Positions 10,551 through 19,578 are shown, counted from the stretch's first letter. The stretch is 64,000 bases of DNA from Cyanobacteria bacterium FACHB-DQ100 (GCA_014695195.1 JACJNW010000028.1:372001-436000); one strand, 5' to 3'. Program-made: numbers and translations. The notes: a model not told the origin generated them from the sequence alone.

Positions 10551-11126
10551 ATGCAATCTACTGAAGTTACACGCTACACACCTGAAGAGTACCTAGCTCT
10601 AGAAGAGACAGCCGAATTTAAAAGTGAATATCATGATGGAGAAATCATCCCAGTGACGGGTGGATCGCTGAATCACAACGAAGTTATCACAAATTTGTGC
10701 GCCTTAAAGCCTCTGTTGCGCCGTCAAGGATGTCGTTTCTTCTCTAGTGATGTTCGATTGTGGCTTCCGCAGTATCGTAAGTTCGTTTATCCAGATGTAA
10801 TGGTGATTGAGGGTGAACCTGTTCTCTACCAAAATCGAGTTGATACCGTGGTCAATCCTAAAGTGATTATCGAAGTTCTGTCGAAATCAACACAGGACTA
10901 TGACATGACTGATAAATTTAGATATTACCGATCGATTCCCGAACTTCAAGAATATATTGTGGTAAGCCAGTATTTTGCAGATGTGCAGCAATACACAAAA
11001 ACCGATCAAGACTTTTGGATTTATCGCAGCTATGAATTGATCGAAAACACTTTGAAGTTTGGCACGATCAACGCTGAAATTACATTATCCGAAATCTACG
11101 AAGGCATCTCTTTTGATGCAGTTTAA
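10551..11126 (+). CDS. Uma2-family (DUF820) PD-(D/E)XK nuclease-like protein
   Basis: This 191-aa protein belongs to the Uma2/DUF820 family, which is greatly expanded in cyanobacteria. The N-terminus has the typical YTPEEYLALEE and SEYHDGEI segments. The restriction-like core shows YPDVMVIEG followed by PKVIIEVLSKST, giving the D...E-X-L-S-K arrangement, and the helix DKFRYYRSIPELQEYIVV follows. The start ATG 10551 is chosen because the longer frame runs back through metH. The biological role of the family is not settled; nuclease activity is inferred from the fold. It lies 97 bp after metH on the same strand. Confidence 0.9.
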   Translation: MQSTEVTRYTPEEYLALEETAEFKSEYHDGEIIPVTGGSLNHNEVITNLCALKPLLRRQGCRFFSSDVRLWLPQYRKFVYPDVMVIEGEPVLYQNRVDTVVNPKVIIEVLSKSTQDYDMTDKFRYYRSIPELQEYIVVSQYFADVQQYTKTDQDFWIYRSYELIENTLKFGTINAEITLSEIYEGISFDAV

Positions 11127-11135
11127 AAACCAAAA

Positions 11136-11194
11136 GACGATCGCGCATTTTAATCTCGGTAAGGCGTTAAAAGTATCCGAGTAGCGCGATCGTC
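11136..11194. repeat. Large imperfect stem-loop with HIP1-containing arms
   Basis: Perfect 11-bp arms GACGATCGCGC (11136-11146) and GCGCGATCGTC (11184-11194) enclose a 37-nt loop that itself carries CTCGG/CCGAG. It sits 10 bp after the Uma2 stop and may act as a terminator or RNA-stabilising element. A second small dyad, GAAGTTAAAACTTC, lies at 11429-11442. Otherwise the stretch 11127-11549 holds only the doubtful 54-codon frame listed next. Confidence 0.6.
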
Positions 11195-11221
11195 GAAAAA
11201 TTGTTTCTTATCAATCTAAAT

Positions 11222-11386
11222 CTAATCTCGATGTTCTTGAGACTCGCAGCCTTGCATCAAACAGCGTTCTAGCAATGCAACGCGGTAATAATACGAATAG
11301 CGCCGCGGATTTAGAATTAACGGGCAGGCGATGTGAAAAATTGGCTGATTAAGATATTGCCAAAGCGGGAATCGAAGTTTTAACAT
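11222..11386 (-). CDS. Doubtful small protein (54 aa)
   Basis: An open frame from ATG 11386 (MLKLRFPLWQYLNQPIFHIA) to 11222; a TTG 24 nt upstream is also possible. The product is rich in aromatic and basic residues (LNPRRYSYYYR) and has no recognisable domain. No clear ribosome-binding site precedes either start. It is listed because it occupies an otherwise unexplained 423-bp gap and its composition looks more protein-like than the other frames there. It could equally be chance. Confidence 0.35.
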   Translation of the reverse strand: MLKLRFPLWQYLNQPIFHIACPLILNPRRYSYYYRVALLERCLMQGCESQEHRD

Positions 11387-11549
11387 GAGCAGCCATGATG
11401 AAAGTACCAAGTGAAGGGCGACACTGAGGAAGTTAAAACTTCGCCCCCTGAGTCGTCTACTGGTTCTAGAATGACAAACTTGCCCCCTAATTTTCCTGGT
11501 AAGGATTGCGGATTCTGCTTGAGCGCTTCACTCCCAAAGATCAGTAATT

Positions 11550-12722
11550 TTAATGAGAGAATCTAGCGTGTAATAGGGACACCAAAGATTTTCCTAGATA
11601 CTCGTATTGCTCAGGGGTGTTGTAAAGCTGAGCAGAAATGCGAACTAACCGATGCGGGGCTTGGGGAAACGGCACGATCGGCACTTCGATCTCAAATTTC
11701 TCGAATAGCGCATCCTGGAGTTCAACATAAGAGCCATCGGGAAGCGGAATCGTTGCCAGTGAGCCGACCATTTCTTCAGGACAAGGTGGCGCGACATCCA
11801 GCAGTTCACAAAGTCGAGTTCGAGCCGCGATCGTGGTCGATCGATTTCTCGCTCTCAGTTCTGCCCAGCCGCCCGGAAGCAGCGAACCCATAAACTCGAT
11901 CGCGCTCTTAACTGATAAATAAGCCGTTGGATCATCGGTTCCCATCCAATCAAACTCAAGCTGAAACCGAGAACGATCGCGCCTTGGAGAATTCGCGCCA
12001 TGACTGATCGTGAGCGGTCGAATCTCAGCTTGTCTCTCCTTTTTCACGTACAGAAAAGCTGCTCCTTTCGGCGCACACATCCACTTATGACAAGTCGAAG
12101 CGTAATACGTTGCGCCCAGTTCGGTTAGATTCAAATCCACCATGCCAGGAGCATGAGCACCATCGATGAGCGTATCGATTCCACGATCGGACAAAGCCCG
12201 AACTATCTGTGCGATCGGAAAAACCATCCCCGTTTGGCTCACCACGTGATCAATTAAAGCGAGTCGCGTTCGATCGCTCACTTTAGAAAGCACTGCTCCA
12301 GTCACTTGCTCCGGAGACTCGATCGGATAGGGAATCTCTGCCACAACAACCGATGCCCCTGATCTCGCCGCCACAAAATCGAGCGCATTTCGACAGGCGT
12401 TGTATTCCTGACTCGTGGTGAGAAGTTCATCGCTTGGAGAGAAGGTGAGCGATCGCAACACCGCATTCACGCCCGTTGTCGCATTCGGCACAAACACCAA
12501 TTCCTCAACCTCTGCCCCAACAAACGCCGCTAGTGCTTCTCGCGCTTGATCCAATAGCCCTTCAAATTCGCGACCTAAAAATCGGAGCGGCTGCCGTTCT
12601 AGCCTTGCGCGCAATTCTTGCTGCACTTCTAGAACCGCGATCGGGCAGGCACCGAACGATCCGTGATTCAAAAATGTGCAGATCGGATCAAGTGACCAAA
12701 ACTGCAAAAACTGATTCTTCAT
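11550..12722 (-). CDS. Class V aminotransferase (isopenicillin N epimerase-like)
   Basis: A 390-aa PLP enzyme of the NifS/class V fold, closest in style to isopenicillin N epimerase-like or cysteine lyase-like proteins. The N-terminal TFLNHGSFGACP is the substrate-loop signature of that subgroup. FVPNATTGVNAVLRS contacts the cofactor phosphate, and STCHKWMCAPKG carries the Schiff-base lysine in HKW. The true reaction cannot be told from sequence; cysteine/selenocysteine lyase or amino-acid epimerase are the usual options. Its ATG lies only 5 nt beyond the 3' end of tRNA-Asn on the same strand, and no ribosome-binding site fits between them. Confidence 0.9.
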   Translation of the reverse strand: MKNQFLQFWSLDPICTFLNHGSFGACPIAVLEVQQELRARLERQPLRFLGREFEGLLDQAREALAAFVGAEVEELVFVPNATTGVNAVLRSLTFSPSDELLTTSQEYNACRNALDFVAARSGASVVVAEIPYPIESPEQVTGAVLSKVSDRTRLALIDHVVSQTGMVFPIAQIVRALSDRGIDTLIDGAHAPGMVDLNLTELGATYYASTCHKWMCAPKGAAFLYVKKERQAEIRPLTISHGANSPRRDRSRFQLEFDWMGTDDPTAYLSVKSAIEFMGSLLPGGWAELRARNRSTTIAARTRLCELLDVAPPCPEEMVGSLATIPLPDGSYVELQDALFEKFEIEVPIVPFPQAPHRLVRISAQLYNTPEQYEYLGKSLVSLLHARFSH

Positions 12723-12727
12723 TTAAA

Positions 12728-12799
<72 letters not shown>

Positions 12800-12930
12800 T
12801 TGCGCTCTCTTGCGAAAACAATAATAACAACAAAGCAGCGATCTTTGCAAGATATTTCTCAAAATTGCTAAATCATCAATCAGACAGCGGAGTATGGTCA
12901 AATGAAAAAACCGCGATCGAGGCAAGCTTC

Positions 12931-13485
12931 ATGGTATCAGAACCCCCCACCCTTCACCGTTTACTCAGACTCTCCAGCGCGATCGACCGATTCAACGAAG
13001 TGATCGGACGCTTGACGCTTTGGCTCGTTTTGCTGATGGTTGCACTCGGCGTGTGGAACGTCATTGGACGGTATGTGGGCAAAGCGATCGGGCAAAATCT
13101 CACCTCGAACTCTTTAATTGAGGGTCAGTGGTATGTGTTTGATTTGGTCTTTCTGCTCGGAGCCGCCTACACGCTAAAGCACGATGAGCACGTTCGGGTG
13201 GATGTGTTCTACAGCCGTTGGAGCCGCAAAACGAAAGCACTGGCTGATTTTTTAGGGACGCTGTTCTTTTTGATTCCGTTTTGTGGGCTGGTGATTTATT
13301 TTTCCTGGGGGACGATCGTGGAATCGTGGATCACGCGCGAAGGTTCTCCTGATCCGGGTGGCTTAGCACGCTATCCCATTAAAACGATGATTATTGTCAG
13401 CTTTACGCTGTTAATCGTGCAGGGCATTTCGGAACTAATCAAGAACTGGGCGATTTATCGCGGACATCTACAGGAGCGCGAGTAA
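12931..13485 (+). CDS. dctQ: TRAP transporter small permease (DctQ type)
   Basis: This 184-aa membrane protein is the small four-helix subunit of a tripartite ATP-independent periplasmic (TRAP) transporter. Helices are visible at TLWLVLLMVALGVWNVIG, WYVFDLVFLLGAAYTL, LGTLFFLIPFCGLVIYFSW and MIIVSFTLLIVQGISELI. The LKHDEHVRVDVFYSRW segment after helix 2 is characteristic of DctQ. The start ATG 12931 has GAGG nearby; a longer frame runs back through tRNA-Asn and is rejected. Its stop overlaps the dctM start (TAATG). No substrate-binding DctP gene is in the window, so the ligand is not known directly. Confidence 0.92.
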   Translation: MVSEPPTLHRLLRLSSAIDRFNEVIGRLTLWLVLLMVALGVWNVIGRYVGKAIGQNLTSNSLIEGQWYVFDLVFLLGAAYTLKHDEHVRVDVFYSRWSRKTKALADFLGTLFFLIPFCGLVIYFSWGTIVESWITREGSPDPGGLARYPIKTMIIVSFTLLIVQGISELIKNWAIYRGHLQERE

Positions 13486-14852
13486 TGGACTTCTGGAATC
13501 AATACGAGATTGTTTTCGATTCGGAGTGGTTGGGGCCGCTGATGTTTGTTGGGGCGCTGGTGCTGCTATCGTTTGGCTATCCGGTGGCGTTCGCGCTGGG
13601 GGGAGTTGCGATCGTCTTTGCCATTATCGGGATTGTATTAGGCGTATTTGATCCGGTGTTTCTCACGGCAATGCCTCAACGGATCTTTGGCACGATGTCA
13701 AACTATACGCTGTTGGCGATTCCCTATTTTATCTTTATGGGATCGATGTTAGAGCGATCGGGCATTGCAGAACGATTGCTCGAAACCGTTGGAATTTTGC
13801 TGGGAAAGTTACGGGGCGGTTTAGCCTTAGCGGTGGTGTTAGTCGGCGCATTGTTGGCGGCAACCACCGGAGTCGTCGCGGCAACAGTTGTGGCAATGGG
13901 ACTGATATCGCTGCCGATTATGCTGCGGTATGGCTACAACAAAGAATTAGCAACCGGGGTAATTGCAGCATCGGGAACGCTGGGACAAATTATTCCGCCG
14001 AGTGTGGTGCTGGTGGTGTTGGGCGATCAGTTGGGGGTGTCGGTCGGGGATTTGTTCGTCGGATCGGTGATTCCTGGATTGATGATGGCGGGAGCGTTTG
14101 CGCTGCACGTCTTGATTGTGGCTTGGATTCGTCCCGATGTTGCGCCTGCCTTGCCCGAAGCAGTGCGGAAAGACTTTGGCGGAAAAGGGTTTCTGCAGCG
14201 GGTGTTTAGCGCGATCGTGCCTCCTCTGGTTTTAATCCTGCTTGTTTTAGGCAGTATTTTCTTCGGGTATGCCACCCCGACCGAAGCGGGGGCAGTCGGA
14301 AGTTTAGGCGCGATCGTGCTGGCAGCGTTAAACCGCCAATTGAGTTGGGAATCGCTCAGAGGCGTGTGCGATGTGACGCTGCGAAATACCAGCATGGTCG
14401 TGTTTATTTTGTTTGGTTCAACTGCGTTTAGTTTGGTATTTCGGGGATTGGATGGCGATCGCTTTGTGTTTGATGCGCTGACAAACTTACCGGGCGAAGA
14501 AGTAGGATTTCTAGCGGTCAGCATGTTTGTGGTGTTTCTGCTAGGATTTTTTATTGATTTCTTTGAGATTTGTTTTATCGTTGTACCGCTATTTGTTCCG
14601 GTGGCGCGGGAGTTAAATCTGGATCTCGTTTGGTATGGGGTAGTGTTGGGCGCAAATCTGCAAACTTCCTTTCTCACCCCACCGTTTGGATTTGCACTGT
14701 TTTATCTTCGGAGTGTTGCGCCCAAAGGTGTAACCACTACCAACATTTATAAAGGCGTGGTTCCGTTTATTTTGCTGCAATTGTTGGTGTTGGTGTTGAT
14801 CATTGTATTTCCGGGAATTGTAGGATTCTTGCCGTCGCTCGCAAAAACATAA
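13485..14852 (+). CDS. dctM: TRAP transporter large permease (DctM type)
   Basis: This 455-aa protein is the large transport subunit of the same TRAP system, with about a dozen hydrophobic helices. Family signatures include AMPQRIFGTMSNYTLLAIPYF, ASGTLGQIIPPSVVLVVLGD, YATPTEAGAVGSLGAI and the C-terminal LTPPFGFALFYLRSVAPKGV. Translation is coupled to dctQ by a one-base overlap. The epimerase gene follows 68 bp later on the same strand. In cyanobacteria a TRAP system (Gtr) has been linked to glutamate uptake; that is family knowledge and not shown here. Confidence 0.95.
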   Translation: MDFWNQYEIVFDSEWLGPLMFVGALVLLSFGYPVAFALGGVAIVFAIIGIVLGVFDPVFLTAMPQRIFGTMSNYTLLAIPYFIFMGSMLERSGIAERLLETVGILLGKLRGGLALAVVLVGALLAATTGVVAATVVAMGLISLPIMLRYGYNKELATGVIAASGTLGQIIPPSVVLVVLGDQLGVSVGDLFVGSVIPGLMMAGAFALHVLIVAWIRPDVAPALPEAVRKDFGGKGFLQRVFSAIVPPLVLILLVLGSIFFGYATPTEAGAVGSLGAIVLAALNRQLSWESLRGVCDVTLRNTSMVVFILFGSTAFSLVFRGLDGDRFVFDALTNLPGEEVGFLAVSMFVVFLLGFFIDFFEICFIVVPLFVPVARELNLDLVWYGVVLGANLQTSFLTPPFGFALFYLRSVAPKGVTTTNIYKGVVPFILLQLLVLVLIIVFPGIVGFLPSLAKT

Positions 14853-14920
14853 ATTCGGTGAAACACTGTCCATAGAATCGGTTTTACCAGTAAGCTGAAC
14901 AGTGCTGCTTACTCAGGGCT

Positions 14921-15994
14921 ATGCAAGTTCAGATTCAGACCTTCACAGTTCATAAACGGTTCGCGCTTAAAATTAGTCGCGGCACAACGGCTCAAACCAC
15001 TAATGTCTGGATCAAAATTGAGCAGGATGGAATCGAAGGTTGGGGCGAAGCATCCCCGTTTTCGATCGGCGAACAACCGCAAACAACCGAAATCATTGCC
15101 CGCTCTTTGCAAGCGATCGCGCCTCTCTTCAAAGCGATTCATCCGCTCGAACGTCAGCGAATTGATCAGCTTTTGACTCAATCAAAACTGCCTTCTGCGG
15201 CTCGTGCTGCGATCGATCTTGCTTTACACGATTGGTTAGGAAAATCCGCCAATCTACCCCTGTGGAAACTGTGGGGCTTGGAGCGCGACCGGATTGTGCC
15301 AACTTCGGTAACGATCGGAATTAACACGCCTGAAGGCGCAAAACAACGAGTTAAAGACTGGCTTGGTCAAGGAACGATCGAATCTCCCTGGCAGGATATT
15401 CAAGCGCTGAAAGTCAAGCTCGGCAGTCCTGAAGGAATTGCAGCAGACCAAGCTATGTTTGAAGCGGTGCGAGAAGCGGCTCCAAACATTAATCAGATTA
15501 GTGTCGATGCAAATGGGGGCTGGACAGTTGAAACAGCGCTGAAGATGGCGCATTGGTTAAACGATCGCAATGTCACTTACATCGAGCAACCTTTAGCGAA
15601 AGGACAAGAAGCTGAATTACCTAAACTATTCAATCTTTCACCATTGCCGATTTTTGTTGATGAGAGTTGTTTTGATAGTCGATCGATTCCAGCGTTGAGC
15701 GATCGGGTTCACGGTATCAATATTAAGCTGATGAAATCAGGCGGTTTGAGCGAAGCGCTCCGAATGATTTATGTCGCTAAAGCACACAATCTCAAAGTGA
15801 TGTTTGGCTGTTATTCAGATAGTTCATTGTTGAATAGCGCGATCGCACAGTTATCTCCTTTAGCAGATTATCTCGATCTCGATAGTCATTTGAATTTGAT
15901 TGATGATCCATTTGTCGGTGCAAGCTTTCAAAACGGGCGCGTCATTCCAAGTGATCGTTCAGGGTTAGGAGTTGTCCTCAGAGGAGAGAGATGA
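14921..15994 (+). CDS. dgcA: Enolase-superfamily epimerase (DgcA or L-Ala-D/L-Glu epimerase type)
   Basis: A 357-aa muconate-lactonising-type enolase-superfamily enzyme. It has the KXK lysines in ALKVKLGS, metal ligands in SVDANGGW, YIEQPLA and IFVDES, and the second catalytic lysine in GINIKLMKSGG. Such proteins are usually labelled dipeptide (L-Ala-D/L-Glu) epimerases. Here the next gene is a DUF1611 protein, overlapping by 4 bp. That pair matches DgcA (N-acetyl-D-glutamate racemase) and DgcN (D-glutamate N-acetyltransferase), described for D-glutamate use in marine bacteria. DgcA and muropeptide epimerase cannot be separated by eye, so the symbol rests on context. Confidence 0.75.
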   Translation: MQVQIQTFTVHKRFALKISRGTTAQTTNVWIKIEQDGIEGWGEASPFSIGEQPQTTEIIARSLQAIAPLFKAIHPLERQRIDQLLTQSKLPSAARAAIDLALHDWLGKSANLPLWKLWGLERDRIVPTSVTIGINTPEGAKQRVKDWLGQGTIESPWQDIQALKVKLGSPEGIAADQAMFEAVREAAPNINQISVDANGGWTVETALKMAHWLNDRNVTYIEQPLAKGQEAELPKLFNLSPLPIFVDESCFDSRSIPALSDRVHGINIKLMKSGGLSEALRMIYVAKAHNLKVMFGCYSDSSLLNSAIAQLSPLADYLDLDSHLNLIDDPFVGASFQNGRVIPSDRSGLGVVLRGER

Positions 15995-17040
15995 TGCTGA
16001 GATCGAACGATCGGGTTGCAGTGCTTTTACACAAGGGCATTCAGGGCACACAGGGAAAAACAGGACTCACTTTTACTCGCTATCGTTCTGATGCAGTAGT
16101 TGCAATCATTGATCAAGACTGTGCAGGACAATCTTTTCGAGCATTAACCTCGATCGCGTGTGATGCCCCGATTGTCAGTTCGATAGTTGAAGCACTTAAG
16201 TATCAGCCAACTGTGCTGTTAATTGGAATTGCACCATCGGGCGGAGTGTTACCGGATGCTTGGTTAACAGAGATTGAGCAAGCGGTTGATGCGGGACTGT
16301 CGATCGTGAATGGACTTCATACAAAACTCACGCCCAGACTGAAAGATCGCTTACAGTCTGGACAATGGAGCTGGGATATTCGCCAAGAGCCGATCGGACT
16401 AAAAGTTGGAAGTGGTGCAGCGCGATCGCTCCCCTGCTTAAGAGTATTAACTGTGGGAACTGATATGAGCATCGGTAAGATGTCTACCAGTTTAGAACTG
16501 GATCGCGTGGCTCAAAAACGGGGGATACGATCGAAGTTTCTCGGTACAGGTCAAGCCGGCATGATGATTTCCGGTGATGGCATTCCTTTAGATGCGATTC
16601 GAGTAGACTTTGCTTCTGGAGCCGTTGAACAGTTAGTCATGCGCTCTGCGAACTTTGATCTGCTCCACATTGAAGGACAAGGTTCAATCTTTAATCCCGC
16701 TTCGACTGCAACTTTACCCTTGATTCGAGGTTCCCAGCCTACGCATTTAATTCTGGTACACAGAGCCGGACAAACACACATCCGCAACTTTCCTCACGTC
16801 CCGATTCCACCCCTGAAAACTGCGGTTCAGGTTTACGAGTCGCTGGCAGCAGGGGGTGGAGCGTTTACAGCGTGTAAAGTTGCGGCGATCGCGCTCAATA
16901 CCGCTCATCTGGATCAAGAAGCAGCAGAACGAGCGATCGCACAAACTCAGACAGAAACAAACTTACCTTGTACCGATCCCGTTCGATTTGGAGCAGATCT
17001 GCTTTTAGATGCAATTCTGAATACTGAACCCGCAATCTAA
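15991..17040 (+). CDS. dgcN: DUF1611 protein, DgcN-like N-acyltransferase
   Basis: This 349-aa DUF1611 protein has an N-terminal Rossmann-like domain (about residues 1-140) and a C-terminal P-loop domain opening with RVLTVGTDMSIGKMSTSLEL. GTGQAGMMISGDGIPLD and LLHIEGQGSIFNP are typical of the family. It was long annotated as a generic NAD-dependent epimerase. The characterised member DgcN acetylates D-glutamate, and the partner DgcA then racemises the product. The ATGA overlap with the epimerase gene and the GAGGAGAGAG ribosome-binding site indicate tight co-expression. It converges with holB, sharing CTAA at 17037-17040. Confidence 0.8.
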   Translation: MMLRSNDRVAVLLHKGIQGTQGKTGLTFTRYRSDAVVAIIDQDCAGQSFRALTSIACDAPIVSSIVEALKYQPTVLLIGIAPSGGVLPDAWLTEIEQAVDAGLSIVNGLHTKLTPRLKDRLQSGQWSWDIRQEPIGLKVGSGAARSLPCLRVLTVGTDMSIGKMSTSLELDRVAQKRGIRSKFLGTGQAGMMISGDGIPLDAIRVDFASGAVEQLVMRSANFDLLHIEGQGSIFNPASTATLPLIRGSQPTHLILVHRAGQTHIRNFPHVPIPPLKTAVQVYESLAAGGGAFTACKVAAIALNTAHLDQEAAERAIAQTQTETNLPCTDPVRFGADLLLDAILNTEPAI

Positions 17041-17954
17041 GTGCAAAGCTCCATCCACATTACTTCCCAAACTAGCTGCGGTTGTACATAAGCCAGCAAT
17101 TGTTCTTTTGCTTTCTCAAGCAATTGAATCGATCGAGAACTACGGCTCTGTGCCCAATACACCTGCTGCAAATAATCAATTAGCCAAAGCTGCGTTTCAC
17201 CATCGATCGTTTTTGCGATCGTTCTTGCCACGGTTAAAGCTTGCCTCAACGACTTCGGAGGATTGACGACCGATTGAATCAGTTCTGGTGGAATCGATTC
17301 GAGCGTCTGTTGATGAGCGATCGCCGCTCCCGGACTGCCTTGTGCTAAGGCTAACAATTGCGGTTTCGATAAAATCTCTGCGTGTCCCACTTGTTTCAGG
17401 ACTTGCGCCATTGAATCAGTATCGAGTCGTGCAAACGGAATGCGCTGACAGCGAGACACGATCGTCGGCAAAACCGAATCTACACTGGTTGCTAATAAAA
17501 TAATCGTTGCTCTTCCCGGTTCTTCGAGCGTTTTTAGTAACGCATTTGCGGCGGCTTCCGGCATCGTTTCTGCTTGTTCGATCACGATCGCCGATCGTCG
17601 AGCTTCTAGCGGCGGACGACTGAGAAACTGACTCACTTCCCGAATTTGCTCTAATCGAATCATCGGCGGCGTTTTGCGCTTGACTCCAGCCGCTTCGGCC
17701 TCGATCGCGCTCAGTCGTTTTCCTTGATGCAAGTAAGTCGGCCCAACCCAAAGTAAATCGGGATGATTGCGACTGAGAATCCGAGCGCGTGAAGACGACA
17801 ATAGCGATTCGAGAAAGCATTCAGCCGCAAGACGCTTTCCGATGCCCGCCGTTCCAGTGAAGAGATAAGCGGGCGCGAGACGATCGACCGTGATCGCTCG
17901 TTCTAACAGTTCAACGGCGTGAGACTGACCGATCAGGGTTGCAAAAGCAGACAT
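17037..17954 (-). CDS. holB: DNA polymerase III delta-prime subunit
   Basis: A 305-aa AAA+ clamp-loader subunit. The Walker A-like loop FTGTAGIGKRLAAE is at residues 32-45, followed by DLLWVGPTYLHQGK, IRLEQIREVSQFLSRPPLEARRS and the sensor region NALLKTLEEPGRATIILLAT. The IVSRCQRIPF segment is the SRC motif shared by clamp loaders. The usual four-cysteine zinc module of delta-prime is not visible between Walker A and B, as in other cyanobacterial versions I recall. It loads the beta clamp together with the tau/gamma and delta subunits. It is a single gene with its stop overlapping the convergent DUF1611 gene. Confidence 0.9.
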   Translation of the reverse strand: MSAFATLIGQSHAVELLERAITVDRLAPAYLFTGTAGIGKRLAAECFLESLLSSSRARILSRNHPDLLWVGPTYLHQGKRLSAIEAEAAGVKRKTPPMIRLEQIREVSQFLSRPPLEARRSAIVIEQAETMPEAAANALLKTLEEPGRATIILLATSVDSVLPTIVSRCQRIPFARLDTDSMAQVLKQVGHAEILSKPQLLALAQGSPGAAIAHQQTLESIPPELIQSVVNPPKSLRQALTVARTIAKTIDGETQLWLIDYLQQVYWAQSRSSRSIQLLEKAKEQLLAYVQPQLVWEVMWMELCT

Positions 17955-17990
17955 GAGCTAGCGCAATGGTGAATGCTTAGTGTAATTCAA

Positions 17991-18202
17991 TTAGAAGCAC
18001 GTTGCATATGGTTTAGCTTTGCTGACCACAACTGCAATTTTTCGCCGATCTTGTTCAGCAATAATTAGCTTTTCTACGCCGAGGTCAAAGAAGAGACTAG
18101 TAAGGCCTGGGATCGGAAGCGTGTACGGTTCCTGGTGATTGTCCAACCCTCCTTTTGCAGTGCGGTTTTTACAATGCCGTGAAAGCGGTCTTTTGCAAAC
18201 AT
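17991..18202 (-). pseudogene. xisH: Frameshifted and truncated xisH relic
   Basis: From ATG 18202 one frame reads MFAKDRFHGIVKTALQKEGW followed by TIT, which is the XisH N-terminus. It then leaves frame, and the adjacent frame continues NHQEPYTLPI ... FFDLGVEKLIIAEQDRRKIAV, which is the XisH middle (family pattern DPY-I ... DLGAEKLIAAE--KIAVE-KSF). The C-terminal half is missing; the frame stops at 17991 after KAKPYATCF, giving roughly 70 codons against about 138 in the family. XisH together with XisI is named from fdxN-element excision in Anabaena and is widespread in cyanobacteria. No xisI follows. I infer a decayed insertion. Confidence 0.75.
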
Positions 18203-18405
18203 TACGATACGATCGCAATTCTGAGAAACTCATTTCCATCCCAATTTTAACTTGATAGCTTTTTGCCGATGATTTCTCGCTTAAATTCAGCTTGGCAAAA
18301 CTTAATAAAGAGTCAATCCACTTTGAAGAACCGCCTTTTGGTAGGATTGATAACTGAGATTGCCCATCAAAACGGCGACAAATCAGCAGTTGGAGGACTT
18401 ATTAC

Positions 18406-19443
18406 GTGGAAAACACGCTTGGTTTAGAAATCATTGAAGTCGTAGAACAGGCGGCGATCGCCTCGGCTCGTCTGATGGGAAAAGGCGACAAGAATGAAGC
18501 CGATCGCGTGGCAGTCGAAGCGATGCGCGAACGTATGAATAAAATTTATATGCGCGGTCGGATCGTAATCGGAGAAGGAGAACGCGACGACGCACCGATG
18601 CTCTACATCGGCGAAGAAGTCGGAATTTGCTCTCAGCCAGATGCTGCAAATTACTGTAACGTCGATGAATTGATCGAAATCGATATCGCCGTTGACCCCT
18701 GCGAGGGAACTAACCTCTGTGCCTACGGTCAGCCCGGATCGATGGCAGTATTGGCAATTTCGGAAAAAGGAGGTTTGTTTGCGGCTCCTGACTTCTACAT
18801 GAAGAAGCTGGCTGCTCCTCCGGCTGCAAAAGGAAAAGTAGACATCACCAAGTCGGCAACCGAAAACCTGAAGATTTTATCCGAATGTCTCGATCGAGCG
18901 ATCGATGAACTTGTGGTCGTCGTGATGAAGCGCGAACGCCACAACGACTTGATCAAAGAAATCCGGGAAGCCGGCGCACGAGTGCAACTGATCAGCGATG
19001 GCGATGTCGGTGCAGCGATTAACTGCGGTTTTGCTGGAACCAACATTCACGCGCTAATGGGTATTGGTGCGGCTCCTGAAGGCGTAATTTCGGCGGCAGC
19101 ACTCCGTTGTTTGGGCGCACACTTCCAAGGGCAACTGATCTACGACCCGGAAGTGGTCAAAACCGGACTAATCGGAGAAAGCAAAGAAGCGAACATTGCT
19201 CGACTCAAAGAAATGGGCATCAATGACCCGGATAAAGTGTATTCTGCCGAAGAACTGGCATCCGGTGAAACGGTGCTGTTCGCGGGAACGGGCATCACTC
19301 CGGGTAACATTATGAACGGAGTGCGCTTCTTCAAAGGTGGCGCAAGAACTCAAACGCTGGTCATTTCTAGCCAATCGAAGACGGCTCGATTTGTAGACAC
19401 GATCCATATGTTTGATCAACCGAAGATCGTTCAATTGCACTAA
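18406..19443 (+). CDS. glpX: Class II fructose-1,6-/sedoheptulose-1,7-bisphosphatase
   Basis: This 345-aa GlpX-type phosphatase is the main Calvin-cycle FBPase/SBPase of cyanobacteria, regenerating RuBP precursors. Conserved metal and phosphate sites are visible: [15 protein letters not shown] (residues 50-64), VDPCEGTN near 100, [16 protein letters not shown] and the closing [13 protein letters not shown]. The start is GTG 18406, supported by TTGGAGGA 8-15 nt upstream and by [17 protein letters not shown], the usual N-terminus. A class I FBPase (fbp) lies 15 kb away. The downstream spacer carries a short tandem repeat. Confidence 0.96.
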   Translation: MENTLGLEIIEVVEQAAIASARLMGKGDKNEADRVAVEAMRERMNKIYMRGRIVIGEGERDDAPMLYIGEEVGICSQPDAANYCNVDELIEIDIAVDPCEGTNLCAYGQPGSMAVLAISEKGGLFAAPDFYMKKLAAPPAAKGKVDITKSATENLKILSECLDRAIDELVVVVMKRERHNDLIKEIREAGARVQLISDGDVGAAINCGFAGTNIHALMGIGAAPEGVISAAALRCLGAHFQGQLIYDPEVVKTGLIGESKEANIARLKEMGINDPDKVYSAEELASGETVLFAGTGITPGNIMNGVRFFKGGARTQTLVISSQSKTARFVDTIHMFDQPKIVQLH

Positions 19444-19448
19444 TTGAG

Positions 19449-19535
19449 TGTGGGGAGTCGGGGTAGGGAGTGGAGAGTCGAGCGATAATAGTAGAAGCGT
19501 CTGACTCCCCACTCCCCACTTTCCCACTCCCCATC
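19449..19535. repeat. Inverted short tandem repeats (GGGGAGT / ACTCCCC)
   Basis: The left arm has GGGGAGTCGGGG and GGGAGTGGAGAGT units; the right arm has ACTCCCC units repeated three times. It fills most of the glpX-hemA spacer and would fold into a long imperfect hairpin. The same repeat type recurs at 53543-53648. Confidence 0.8.
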
Positions 19536-19578
19536 TCTTCTCCTTCACCCTGATCGACTTATTAGAGCGTCTTTTAAT

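Noticed and set aside
14027-14677. 216-aa open frame on the minus strand inside dctM
   Set aside because: It is antisense to a well-supported membrane protein, is rich in Thr/Asn/Pro/Ser as expected from reverse-reading hydrophobic codons, and has no ribosome-binding site.
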